From positions 1 through 64,000 of the forward strand of contig DAOUHB010000079.1 in the NCBI GenBank assembly GCA_034428935.1: a stretch of DNA of 64,000 bases. The letters run 5' to 3'. Positions 57,584 through 64,000 of the stretch are shown one piece after another. The stretch's first letter is position 1, and the number at the start of each line of letters is the position of its first letter. A program made the translations under genes and the position numbers. A model generated the notes under the pieces. It saw only the letters and a program-made list of their open reading frames with translations, was not told the origin of the DNA and made no database searches. This DNA comes from JAAYZQ01 sp034428935 (lineage in GTDB: Bacteria > Chloroflexota > Anaerolineae > JAAYZQ01).

Positions 57584-58756
57584 ATGCGAAAAACCAGCCA
57601 GACCATCGGCTACTTTGGTGCGTTCTTGATCCTGGGAATGGGCATCGCGGCGATCGGACCTTCGCTGCCGAGCCTGGCCAAGCAAACGGGCAGCACGCTG
57701 AGCCAGATCAGCCTCGTCTTTACCACCGCAGCGGCCGGCTACCTGCTGGGCGCGCTGGCCAGCGGGACGCTGTTCGACCGGCTGCCCGGGCACTGGGTTC
57801 TCGGCGGCGTGCTGGCCCTGATGGCCGGCATGGCGGCCCTGATCCCCGTCGCCGCGAGCCTCTGGCTCCTCACGCTCCTCTTTTTCTTGATCGGGGTGGG
57901 TCAGGGCATGGTCGAGGTTGGCAGCAACACGCTGCTGCTTTGGGCGCACACGGACCGCGCCGGCCCCTATATCAATGCGCTGCACTTTTTCTTCGGGGCG
58001 GGCGCCCTGCTGGCACCGCTGGGCATCGCTCTGGCCACGTCCGCGACGGGCGGGTTGGGCTGGTTCTTCTGGGTCTTTGCCCTGTTGATGCTGCCCCTGT
58101 CGGCCCTGCTGCTGGCGCTGCCCAGCCCGCCGCGGGCCAATGGGCAGGCCGCGAGGGGCCGGGCAAAGGGGAGCGCGCTGCTCGTGGGGCTGGTGGCCCT
58201 GTTTTTCTTCCTTTATGCCGGCGTCGAGCACAGCTTTGGGGGATGGATTCCTAGCTATGCCCAGGCCCTGGCAATAGCCGGCGAGTCGGGGGCGGCCTAT
58301 TTCGCCTCGGCGTTCTGGGCCTCCCTCACCGCCGGGCGGCTGCTGGCGGTTCCGGTGACGGCGCGATTCAAACCGCAGGCAGTCGTGGCCGGGGCCCTGG
58401 TGGGCGCCCTGATCTCGGCCGGCGCGGTGTTGCTCTGGCCGGGCCAGGCCTGGCTGCTGTGGGCCGGAACGGTGGGGCTGGGACTCTCGTTGGCTGCCAT
58501 CGTGCCGACCATGGTGGCCCTTATGGGACAGCGCAGCGGTGCGACGAGCCAGGCGACCGCCTGGTTCTTTGTGGGCCTGGGCGCAGGAAAGATGACGATC
58601 CCGTGGGTCATCGGCCAGTTCTTCGAGAGCGCCGGCCCCCAGAGCCTGTTCGTGGTGATGGGCCTGGTGCTCCTGGCGGCGATGGGGTTGTTTGCAGTCC
58701 TGGGCGCCATCAAGGCGCCGGCCGGCGGGCAGGTCGAGGAGCGTCCAGCGCCGTAG
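57584..58756 (+). CDS. MFS transporter
   Basis: A 390-residue major-facilitator protein with about 12 hydrophobic segments. It starts with GYFGAFLILGMGIAAIGPSLPSLA. The inter-helix 2-3 motif region reads LLGALASGTLFDRLPGHWVL, and AFWASLTAGRLLAVPVTARF is the equivalent in the second half. It resembles the FucP/sugar-like MFS subgroup but the substrate cannot be told. The start has GAGGAG upstream. It converges on the gamma-lyase-type gene, 47 bp away. Confidence 0.88.
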   Translation: MRKTSQTIGYFGAFLILGMGIAAIGPSLPSLAKQTGSTLSQISLVFTTAAAGYLLGALASGTLFDRLPGHWVLGGVLALMAGMAALIPVAASLWLLTLLFFLIGVGQGMVEVGSNTLLLWAHTDRAGPYINALHFFFGAGALLAPLGIALATSATGGLGWFFWVFALLMLPLSALLLALPSPPRANGQAARGRAKGSALLVGLVALFFFLYAGVEHSFGGWIPSYAQALAIAGESGAAYFASAFWASLTAGRLLAVPVTARFKPQAVVAGALVGALISAGAVLLWPGQAWLLWAGTVGLGLSLAAIVPTMVALMGQRSGATSQATAWFFVGLGAGKMTIPWVIGQFFESAGPQSLFVVMGLVLLAAMGLFAVLGAIKAPAGGQVEERPAP

Positions 58757-58803
58757 GAAGGCGGTACGGGAGTTCTCCACGCCTGGGAGCGGGGTTCCTC
58801 GTT

Positions 58804-60102
58804 CTAGCCAAACAAGCGGTATGCCAGCGGCCCCACCAACCCCTTGAACGTCCGGCCGCGCAGGGCCTGGTCCAGGTCGGCAATGAGGTCATCGGGGTCC
58901 TCCAGGCCGATGCTGGCCCGCACAATGCCGTCCCCGGTCCACTCTCGGATGCCGGCCTTTTGCCCGGCATCCAGGTAGGCCACGGCGTCCACGTACAGGT
59001 CGGTCGGGTAGTAAAAGAGCAAGCTGTGGGCGTGCCCCAGCGACGTGGCGTAGCGAAAGAGGCGGATGCGCTCGGCCAGGGTGATTGCCGCGCCCAACCC
59101 GCCCTTGAGCTGGAACGTCAGCATCCCCCCGTAGCCGGCCATCTGCCGCAAGGCGAGCTCGTGGTGGGGATGGCTCTCCAGCCCCGGATAGACCACACGC
59201 GAGACGCGGGGATGCTGGTCGAGGAAACGGGCGACGGCCATGGCATTGTGGCAGTGGCGCTCCATGCGCAGGGGCAGCGTCACCAGCCCACGCTGGATGA
59301 GCCATGCGTTAAAGGGGCTCAGGGCGCCGCCCAGGTGAACGAGCATCTCTTTCCGGATGCGCTGGACGCCTTTGACGGGGCCCAGAACGGCGCCGCCCAG
59401 GGCGTCACCGTGGCCGTTTAGATATTTGGTCAGGCTGTGGACCACGTAATCGGCGCCCCGGGCCAAGGGCTTTTGCAAGGTGGGTCCCGCCCAGGTAGAG
59501 TCGACGGCCAGGAGAGCGCCGGCCTCGTGGGCCAGGCGCGCCAGGGCGTCCAGGTCGGCGATGCGCAGTATGGGATTGGCCGGGGTCTCGACGTACAGCA
59601 AGCGGGTGTTGGGCCGCAGGGCAGCCTGGACCTGCCGCAGGTCGCTGGTGTCAACCAGGCTGACCTCGATGCCCCAGCGGGGCAGGTGCAGGCCGAACAG
59701 CTCCACCGAGCCCGCGTAGCACACTTCGCTGGCCACCACGTGGTCGCCCTTGCCCAGCAGGGTGAGCAGCAGCGCCGAGACGGCGGCCATGCCACTGGCT
59801 GTGGCCACGCAACCCACCTTCTGGCGGCGGCCAGCCAGCCCTTCCGCGGCCTCCAGCGCGGACAGCCGGTCCTCCAGGGCGCGGATGGTAGGGTTGCTCC
59901 AGCGGGTATAGGCGTGGGGCGGTCGCTCGGAGGTCATGAGCAGGGCATCAAACAGGCGCTGCCCAAAGCCCGGCAGCTTGTAGGTCGTGGCCATGTGCAG
60001 CGGCAGCCGCAGGGCGCCGGTCTCGGCGTCGGGCTCTTCGCCGGCGTGGACGGCCAGGGTATGCGGCGAGCGATGGGTCGCGGGCGGACGATTCCTGGCC
60101 AC
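58804..60102 (-). CDS. Cystathionine gamma-synthase/lyase-type PLP enzyme
   Basis: A 432-residue Cys/Met-metabolism PLP enzyme (gamma-family), which cleaves or forms C-S bonds in amino acids. The N-terminus (HTLAVHAGEEPDAETGAL) and YTRWSNPTIRALEDRLSALE are typical. The PLP lysine lies in DYVVHSLTKYLNGHGDALGG, ATASGMAA is the phosphate-binding segment, and YVETPANP holds the Glu-Thr-Pro motif. The start is a GTG at 60102 that overlaps the stop of the MttB-family gene (TAGTG), so the two are translated together. A role in a methyl-sulfur or methylated amino acid pathway is inferred only. Confidence 0.85.
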   Translation of the reverse strand: MARNRPPATHRSPHTLAVHAGEEPDAETGALRLPLHMATTYKLPGFGQRLFDALLMTSERPPHAYTRWSNPTIRALEDRLSALEAAEGLAGRRQKVGCVATASGMAAVSALLLTLLGKGDHVVASEVCYAGSVELFGLHLPRWGIEVSLVDTSDLRQVQAALRPNTRLLYVETPANPILRIADLDALARLAHEAGALLAVDSTWAGPTLQKPLARGADYVVHSLTKYLNGHGDALGGAVLGPVKGVQRIRKEMLVHLGGALSPFNAWLIQRGLVTLPLRMERHCHNAMAVARFLDQHPRVSRVVYPGLESHPHHELALRQMAGYGGMLTFQLKGGLGAAITLAERIRLFRYATSLGHAHSLLFYYPTDLYVDAVAYLDAGQKAGIREWTGDGIVRASIGLEDPDDLIADLDQALRGRTFKGLVGPLAYRLFG

Positions 60103-61586
60103 TAGAGTGCGTCCCAGTCCTGGTTCTGGGGCAGCTCGCCCAGGTAGAACTCGTCGAGGCTGCGGGCGGCGACGAGGCTGTAGTACTCGTCCAGATCTCG
60201 CTGCAAAGCGGGGTCCAGCTCCCGAGGCTGGTGGTTGGCCAGGATCTCTCGCACCCGCTCCCGGGCGCGGTCCAGGGCCGTGCGGCTGCCATCCTTTTCC
60301 CAGGCATTGTAGCCCTCGCGGGCCATGAGCCGCGGGATATAGTGCTCGCGGCGAAAGTGGCGCGCCGTGTGGCCCTGGGTCAAAAAGTTGCCGCCAGGGC
60401 CTGCCTCCTTGATGATCTCCAGGCCCAGGGTCTCGTCGTCCACCCGCACGCCCTCTGCCAGGCGGCGAGCCATGCCGCACAACTCGTCGTCGAGGACGAG
60501 GAGAGCGTGACTTTCCAGCATGGTGCTGTCGAGGGTGCCGCCGCAGGTGATGAAATCGACGCCGGCCAGAACGGCGGGCAGCAGATTGGCCGTCCGCTCC
60601 ATGCCGGCCTGGATGTCCTCCTGCTTGGCCTCGGTGGCGGCCCCCACGCTGCGGCAAGGCAGACCGTAGCGGCGGGCCATCTGCGCCGCGCCAGCGGTGA
60701 TGAGACCCGTCTCCACGGCGCCCAGGGCCACGGTTCCCAGGCGCATGTTGGCGACGGTCGACACCGTCCCATATAGGACGGGCGTGCCCGGCCGGTAGAT
60801 CTGGGCCAGGGTGACGTGGGCCAGGATCTCGGCGTTCTGCTGGGCCAGCAAGCCAGCCAGCGTCGCCGGCGCCGTGGCCCCGGCAATGGCCTCGGGCGAC
60901 AGGGCCAGGGGCTGCCCATAGTCGGCGCAGATGAGCAAGCCCTCGAGCTGCATCTGGATCATCTGCAGGGGGCTGCCCACGGAACAGATGGCAAAGAAGG
61001 ACGGGCGCCGGCGCAGCGCCTCCTTCCCCCCGGCGATGATGGCCATCATGCGCATCATGTCCAGGGTGGGCACGTAGCCGTAGCAGCCCATGCCAAAGGG
61101 CTTGCGGCTGTGGTGAGCCCAGGCCCGGATGGCCTCGGCATGGATCGTCGTCATGGGAATGTCCTCGGGCCAGACGTCCATCTGGGAGTTGTGGATGTGG
61201 TCGCAGGCGTTGATGAGCTGGATGTGCTGAACGACGTCGGCCATGGTGCAGGAGCGATACTCGCCGCTGTCCAGGTCGAGGATGTGGGTGGGCGTGCCCA
61301 GGCCGGCAAAATGCGTTGTGCCGGCACCGATCTCCAGGAAAAAGCTGGGGTCGGAACCATAGAGAGAAAAGCTCCGGGGCGCCTGCTCCACTGCGCGGCG
61401 CACCAGCGCCTCTGGCAGGCGCACACGACAGGCCTCGTCGTCGACGTCGGCGCCAGCCTGGCGAAAGATGTCGCGGGCCTTGGGCCAGTCCACCTGGAGG
61501 CCGGTTGTGGCCAGGATCTCCATGGAGGTGGCGTGAATACGTTCGACCTCGGTTGGGCTTAGTACTTCGAAGCGAGAAGTATGCAT
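60102..61586 (-). CDS. MttB-family (COG5598) methyltransferase, non-pyrrolysine type
   Basis: A 494-residue paralogue of the MttB-family gene at 4841-6295. It begins FEVLSPTEVERIHATSMEILATTGLQVDWP, and it has the same regions (GMGCYGYVPTLDMMRM, FAICSVGSPLQMI, FITCGGTLDSTMLESHALLV, GPGGNFLTQGHTARHFRREHYIP). No in-frame TAG is present. Expected role: methyl transfer from a methylated amine, betaine or related compound to a corrinoid protein, not encoded in the window. Coupling to a PLP gamma-family enzyme sets it apart from the first paralogue, which sits in a transporter operon. Confidence 0.87.
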   Translation of the reverse strand: MHTSRFEVLSPTEVERIHATSMEILATTGLQVDWPKARDIFRQAGADVDDEACRVRLPEALVRRAVEQAPRSFSLYGSDPSFFLEIGAGTTHFAGLGTPTHILDLDSGEYRSCTMADVVQHIQLINACDHIHNSQMDVWPEDIPMTTIHAEAIRAWAHHSRKPFGMGCYGYVPTLDMMRMMAIIAGGKEALRRRPSFFAICSVGSPLQMIQMQLEGLLICADYGQPLALSPEAIAGATAPATLAGLLAQQNAEILAHVTLAQIYRPGTPVLYGTVSTVANMRLGTVALGAVETGLITAGAAQMARRYGLPCRSVGAATEAKQEDIQAGMERTANLLPAVLAGVDFITCGGTLDSTMLESHALLVLDDELCGMARRLAEGVRVDDETLGLEIIKEAGPGGNFLTQGHTARHFRREHYIPRLMAREGYNAWEKDGSRTALDRARERVREILANHQPRELDPALQRDLDEYYSLVAARSLDEFYLGELPQNQDWDAL

Positions 61587-61604
61587 GTGAGTCCTCCTAT
61601 CAAG

Positions 61605-61730
61605 CTACTTGCGCAGCACCTGGCCACGGCGGGGCCCGGGCAAGAACCGGCCGTCGCTGGCGCGGGGGATGCCGTTGGTTATGACCGTGTCGAACTCCGT
61701 TGTCGTCTCTCCCACAGGTCGAGTTGTGTC
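61605..61730 (-). pseudogene. C-terminal gene remnant, amidohydrolase-like
   Basis: A 41-codon open segment ending in TAG, 19 bases upstream of the MttB-family start and in the same direction. It encodes TEFDTVITNGIPRASDGRF followed by a PGPRRGQVLRK end, which looks like the terminal strand and tail of amidohydrolase-type enzymes (D-aminoacylase/dihydroorotase class end with a similar Gly-Arg-x-Leu-Arg). An in-frame TGA at 61731-61733 closes it upstream and no start or ribosome site fits, so I take it as the 3' remnant of a deleted gene. The family is a guess. Confidence 0.4.
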
Positions 61731-62106
61731 TCAGCTGGCCGCATACCGGGTTGGGCAAGCCGGCAGCTTTTGCGCGCTGTCCTACATCATCAGCTTGGGG
61801 CGCGGCCGGCGGACTGCGGGCTGGAGAGTCCGGCCGCTTGCGAGTTGTCCCACAAAGCACAGGTTTCGGCGCCCAGATGCGCCATGTCCTAGATCTATAC
61901 GATCTCCTCCCGGCAAGGTTGTACTGCGCGTGGTTTCCCTCGGCCCGGGTAGCAGTCGATCTTGCGGAAAGCCGCGGAGCGTGGCCAGCCGATCAAGTCA
62001 CTCTGGTTCTGGACGAGGTGGCTCCCTTCGGTGCCACTGCCGGGCGTGCCGTCTCGGCTAACCTCCGCCGCCAGGACTCAAGCGCGGGCGGCGCCTCTAC
62101 TCTCTC
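61731..62106. other. Gene-free region
   Basis: Three plus-strand open frames cross it but none has a ribosome site plus recognisable protein. A GC-rich hairpin (61801-61840, GCGGCCGG with its partner) and no T-run are seen. It may be decayed coding DNA linked to the remnant at 61605-61730. Confidence 0.45.
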
Positions 62107-62796
62107 TCAGGAGGCGTCGCCCAGGGCATAGTCCAGGGCGGCCTCGGCGTGGAGAGCCAACGTATTGAGGAGCGGCAGCGACGTGTCTCCCTGCCGCAGG
62201 ATCATGGGCAACTCGGTGCAGCCCAGGATGACACCATCCACGTCGTACCCGGCCATGATCTCTAACAGGCGGTCGCGGCTCGCAGGCAGTACCCGGCCCA
62301 TGGCCAACTCGCGAAAGACAATGCGGTCGATGGCGTCCTGCTCCACCTCGGCCGGCACCCGGAGCTCGATACCCCGCCGGGCGCAGGCTTCGGGGTAAAA
62401 GGAGGCCTGCATGGTGAACTTGATGCCCAGGAGTAGCAGCCGCTTCAAGCCAAGTTGCTGGGAGTGGTCCAGGGCCACGTCGACGATGCTGAGGAGGGGG
62501 ATGCTGACGCGTTGGGCGACGAGGTCAAAGGCGGCGTGGGGAGAGTTGGCGGCCATGAGGGCGAAATCGACGCCGGCCCGCTCCAGGGCCTCGATGCCGG
62601 CTACGAGCTCGCCCGCGTACCCCTCCGTGTCCCCCCGGTTCTCCAGGTCGGTAAAGCGCTGAAAGTTGAGGGAAAAGATGACGATCTCGGGGTAGTAGTA
62701 GTCATCGCGGCGGGCGTGGTACGCCTTGATGATGTGCTCGTAGTAGAGCCGCGTTGATTCGGGGCTGATCCCGCCCAGGATGCCGATCCGTTTCAT
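62107..62796 (-). CDS. Asp/Glu racemase-fold protein lacking the first catalytic Cys
   Basis: A 229-residue Asp/Glu/hydantoin racemase-superfamily protein. GILGGISPESTRLYYEHI is the N-terminal signature and VILGCTELPMIL holds the second catalytic Cys. The first Cys motif (normally C-N-T-x-H) reads ANSPH, so the first Cys is Ala. Two-base racemisation in the classic way is therefore unlikely; single-Cys relatives such as arylmalonate decarboxylase use only the second Cys. GGGGGAG precedes the ATG at 62796; an earlier ATG at 62823 lies nearer the promoter. It is divergent from a class-III aminotransferase gene. Confidence 0.85.
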   Translation of the reverse strand: MKRIGILGGISPESTRLYYEHIIKAYHARRDDYYYPEIVIFSLNFQRFTDLENRGDTEGYAGELVAGIEALERAGVDFALMAANSPHAAFDLVAQRVSIPLLSIVDVALDHSQQLGLKRLLLLGIKFTMQASFYPEACARRGIELRVPAEVEQDAIDRIVFRELAMGRVLPASRDRLLEIMAGYDVDGVILGCTELPMILRQGDTSLPLLNTLALHAEAALDYALGDAS

Positions 62797-62834
62797 CGCT
62801 CCCCCAAACGGAGAATGGTCCATCGCTGGCCCTT

Positions 62835-62863
62835 ATTATACCTCAAGTGGCCGAAAAGGACAA
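62835..62863 (-). promoter_or_regulatory. sigma70-like promoter of the racemase-fold gene
   Basis: TTGTCC (62858-62863), 17-bp spacer, TATAAT (62835-62840) on the minus strand. Confidence 0.65.
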
Positions 62864-62937
62864 ATGAGGGGCCGGGAGCATAGAGGTCGCGGCCGCCACG
62901 TCTCGCCGCACGTGCGGCCAGAGTGCCAGGGCCGATC

Positions 62938-62966
62938 TTGCCCTCTTTTGACCCGCGTGGTACAAT
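62938..62966 (+). promoter_or_regulatory. sigma70-like promoter of the second class-III aminotransferase
   Basis: TTGCCC (62938-62943), 17-bp spacer, TACAAT (62961-62966), about 120 bp upstream of the TTG start. Confidence 0.55.
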
Positions 62967-63087
62967 GGCCCGGGCCGGGCAGAACCGGTCGTCTTTCACT
63001 TGTGAGAAGCACGAGAGGCACGGCGGTGGGTGCACCATAGAGCCTGAACAACGCCGGCGCCCCGAGCGCCAGGGGAGGGATTGAGCC

Positions 63088-64000
63088 TTGAACCGAGACG
63101 TAGAACACTGGAGTATCGCCCAGGAGCACCTGCCCGGTGGCGTCTGCGCGTCGGCGCGCGTCCACAAGGGGCTGGGCAGGCCCGTCTACTTTTCCCGGGC
63201 GGCGGGCAGCAAGGTCTATGGGCTGGACGGCCGGGAGTACGTCGACCTGTGCACGTCCTTCGGGGCGTCGCTGCTGGGGCACGCCCATCCGGCGGTCACC
63301 CGCGCGGTGCGGCAGGCCCTCGAGCTGGGCATCCTGTGCGCCGGCGAGACCGAATGGCACGCCCGCCTGGCGCAGACCATCGCCGAGAACGTGTCGAGCA
63401 TGGAGATGATGCGTTTTGCCCTGAGCGGCACCGAGACCACGGCCTATGCCGTCAAGGTGGCCCGCGAGGCAACCGGCCGGCCCCTCATCGTCAAGTTCGA
63501 GGGCCACTTTCACGGCTACAACGACGCCCTGGCCTACAACTACTGGCCAGCACCCGCCGAGGGGTGGCCCGCGCTGACCCCCGCCATGAAGGGCATGACC
63601 AGAAGCGGCCAGGATGGCATCGCCGTGCTGCCCTTCAACGACGACGAGCGAATCGAGGAGCTGATGGCCCACCGGGGCCACGAGGTCGCCGCCGTGATGC
63701 TGGAGCCGGTGAACTATAACGCGGGCACCATCGTCCCCCGGCCCGGCTACCTGGAGCTGCTGCGCCGCCTGACGGCCGAGCACGGCGCGCTGCTCATCTT
63801 TGACGAGATCCTGTCGGGGTTCCGTACCGGGCCCGGCTGCATCCAGGGCACGTACGGCGTCACGCCCGACCTGTGTACCCTGGGCAAGGCCATCGGCGGC
63901 GGGCTGCCCCTGAGCGTCTTTGGCGGCCGGCGGGAGTTCATGGAACACGTGGCGCCCCTGGGCAAGGCGCAGCACAGCGGCACGTTCAACGCCGGGCTCC
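63088..64000 (+). CDS. Class-III aminotransferase, GSA-aminomutase-like (3' end outside window)
   Basis: The first 304 residues of a PLP enzyme that continues past the window. It begins at a TTG with GGGAGGG eight bases upstream. Landmarks are LPGGVCASARVHKG, GHAHPAVT, ALSGTETTAYAVKVARE, KFEGHFHGYNDALAY, IFDEILSGFR and the PLP lysine in TLGKAIGGGLPLSVFGG. It is related to the aminotransferase at 32014-33366. Being divergent from a racemase-fold gene, it may share a substrate, such as a D-amino or beta-amino acid. The function is inferred from fold only. Confidence 0.85.
   Translation, partial: MNRDVEHWSIAQEHLPGGVCASARVHKGLGRPVYFSRAAGSKVYGLDGREYVDLCTSFGASLLGHAHPAVTRAVRQALELGILCAGETEWHARLAQTIAENVSSMEMMRFALSGTETTAYAVKVAREATGRPLIVKFEGHFHGYNDALAYNYWPAPAEGWPALTPAMKGMTRSGQDGIAVLPFNDDERIEELMAHRGHEVAAVMLEPVNYNAGTIVPRPGYLELLRRLTAEHGALLIFDEILSGFRTGPGCIQGTYGVTPDLCTLGKAIGGGLPLSVFGGRREFMEHVAPLGKAQHSGTFNAGL

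Noticed and set aside
61700..62131. Plus-strand 143-codon open frame in the gap
   Set aside because: No ribosome site, no recognisable protein, and two other frames on the same strand are equally open; probably GC-driven.

Overview
The window is GC-rich, densely packed bacterial DNA with short intergenic gaps, many ATGA-type overlaps, frequent GTG/TTG starts behind clear Shine-Dalgarno sequences, and conventional sigma70-like promoters (TTGnnn-N17-TATAAT). Gene content suggests a chromosome of Chloroflexota (Anaerolineae/Caldilineae-like). The clues are solute-binding lipoproteins with a Glu/Val/Lys-rich linker, non-pyrrolysine MttB-family methyltransferases, dipeptide-type ABC operons, a tungsten aldehyde oxidoreductase and multi-GAF histidine kinases. 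The phylum is an inference from gene content; no rRNA or tRNA is present.

Layout. 1-8.5 kb: an insertion sequence (2-1514) has cut off the 5' part of a solute-binding protein gene. The rest of its operon follows: two permeases, an MttB-family methyltransferase, two ATPases. 8.5-15.5 kb: a minus-strand signalling cassette with a receiver-only protein, an orphan Tat-type sugar-binding lipoprotein, a 1448-residue Cache/HAMP/PAS/4xGAF kinase and a NarL-type regulator. 15.6-20.4 kb: lipoproteins, a glycerophosphodiesterase and an alpha/beta hydrolase. 20.5-22.8 kb: a double-length phosphofructokinase with the eukaryotic pattern of one catalytic and one degenerate half.

22.9-30.9 kb is the most unusual block. 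A BaeS/OmpR-like two-component system and two genes for a DUF4405-like membrane protein and a duplicated secreted protein face a four-gene redox operon: a 2[4Fe-4S] ferredoxin, an FAD/NAD(P) reductase, a b-type-like membrane protein and a cytochrome c with 15 CxxCH motifs. Three 11-bp direct repeats sit in the divergent promoter region. Together they look like a regulated electron-export conduit.

30.9-37.1 kb: a C45-type acyltransferase, a class-III aminotransferase and an Lrp/AsnC regulator with a near-ideal self-operator, then an aldehyde ferredoxin oxidoreductase and an HTH-ferredoxin protein. 37.4-45.7 kb: a CPBP protease, an amidinotransferase-fold protein and a complete second dipeptide-type ABC operon preceded by a long leader with a terminator-like hairpin. 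45.8-48.9 kb: YitT, PHP and HAD proteins and a PhnB-like protein. 49.0-49.4 kb: five 83-bp repeats, each with two palindromes whose cores are reverse complements of each other. 49.4-54.5 kb: a MocR regulator translationally coupled to a DnaE2-like polymerase, and a divergent DUF2917 gene. 54.6-58.8 kb: an Fe-S protein, an unrecognised protein, a P1 aminopeptidase and an MFS transporter. 58.8-64 kb: a gamma-lyase-type PLP enzyme coupled to a second MttB-family gene (with an orphan C-terminal gene scrap just upstream), an Asp/Glu-racemase-fold protein lacking its first cysteine, and a class-III aminotransferase running off the window.
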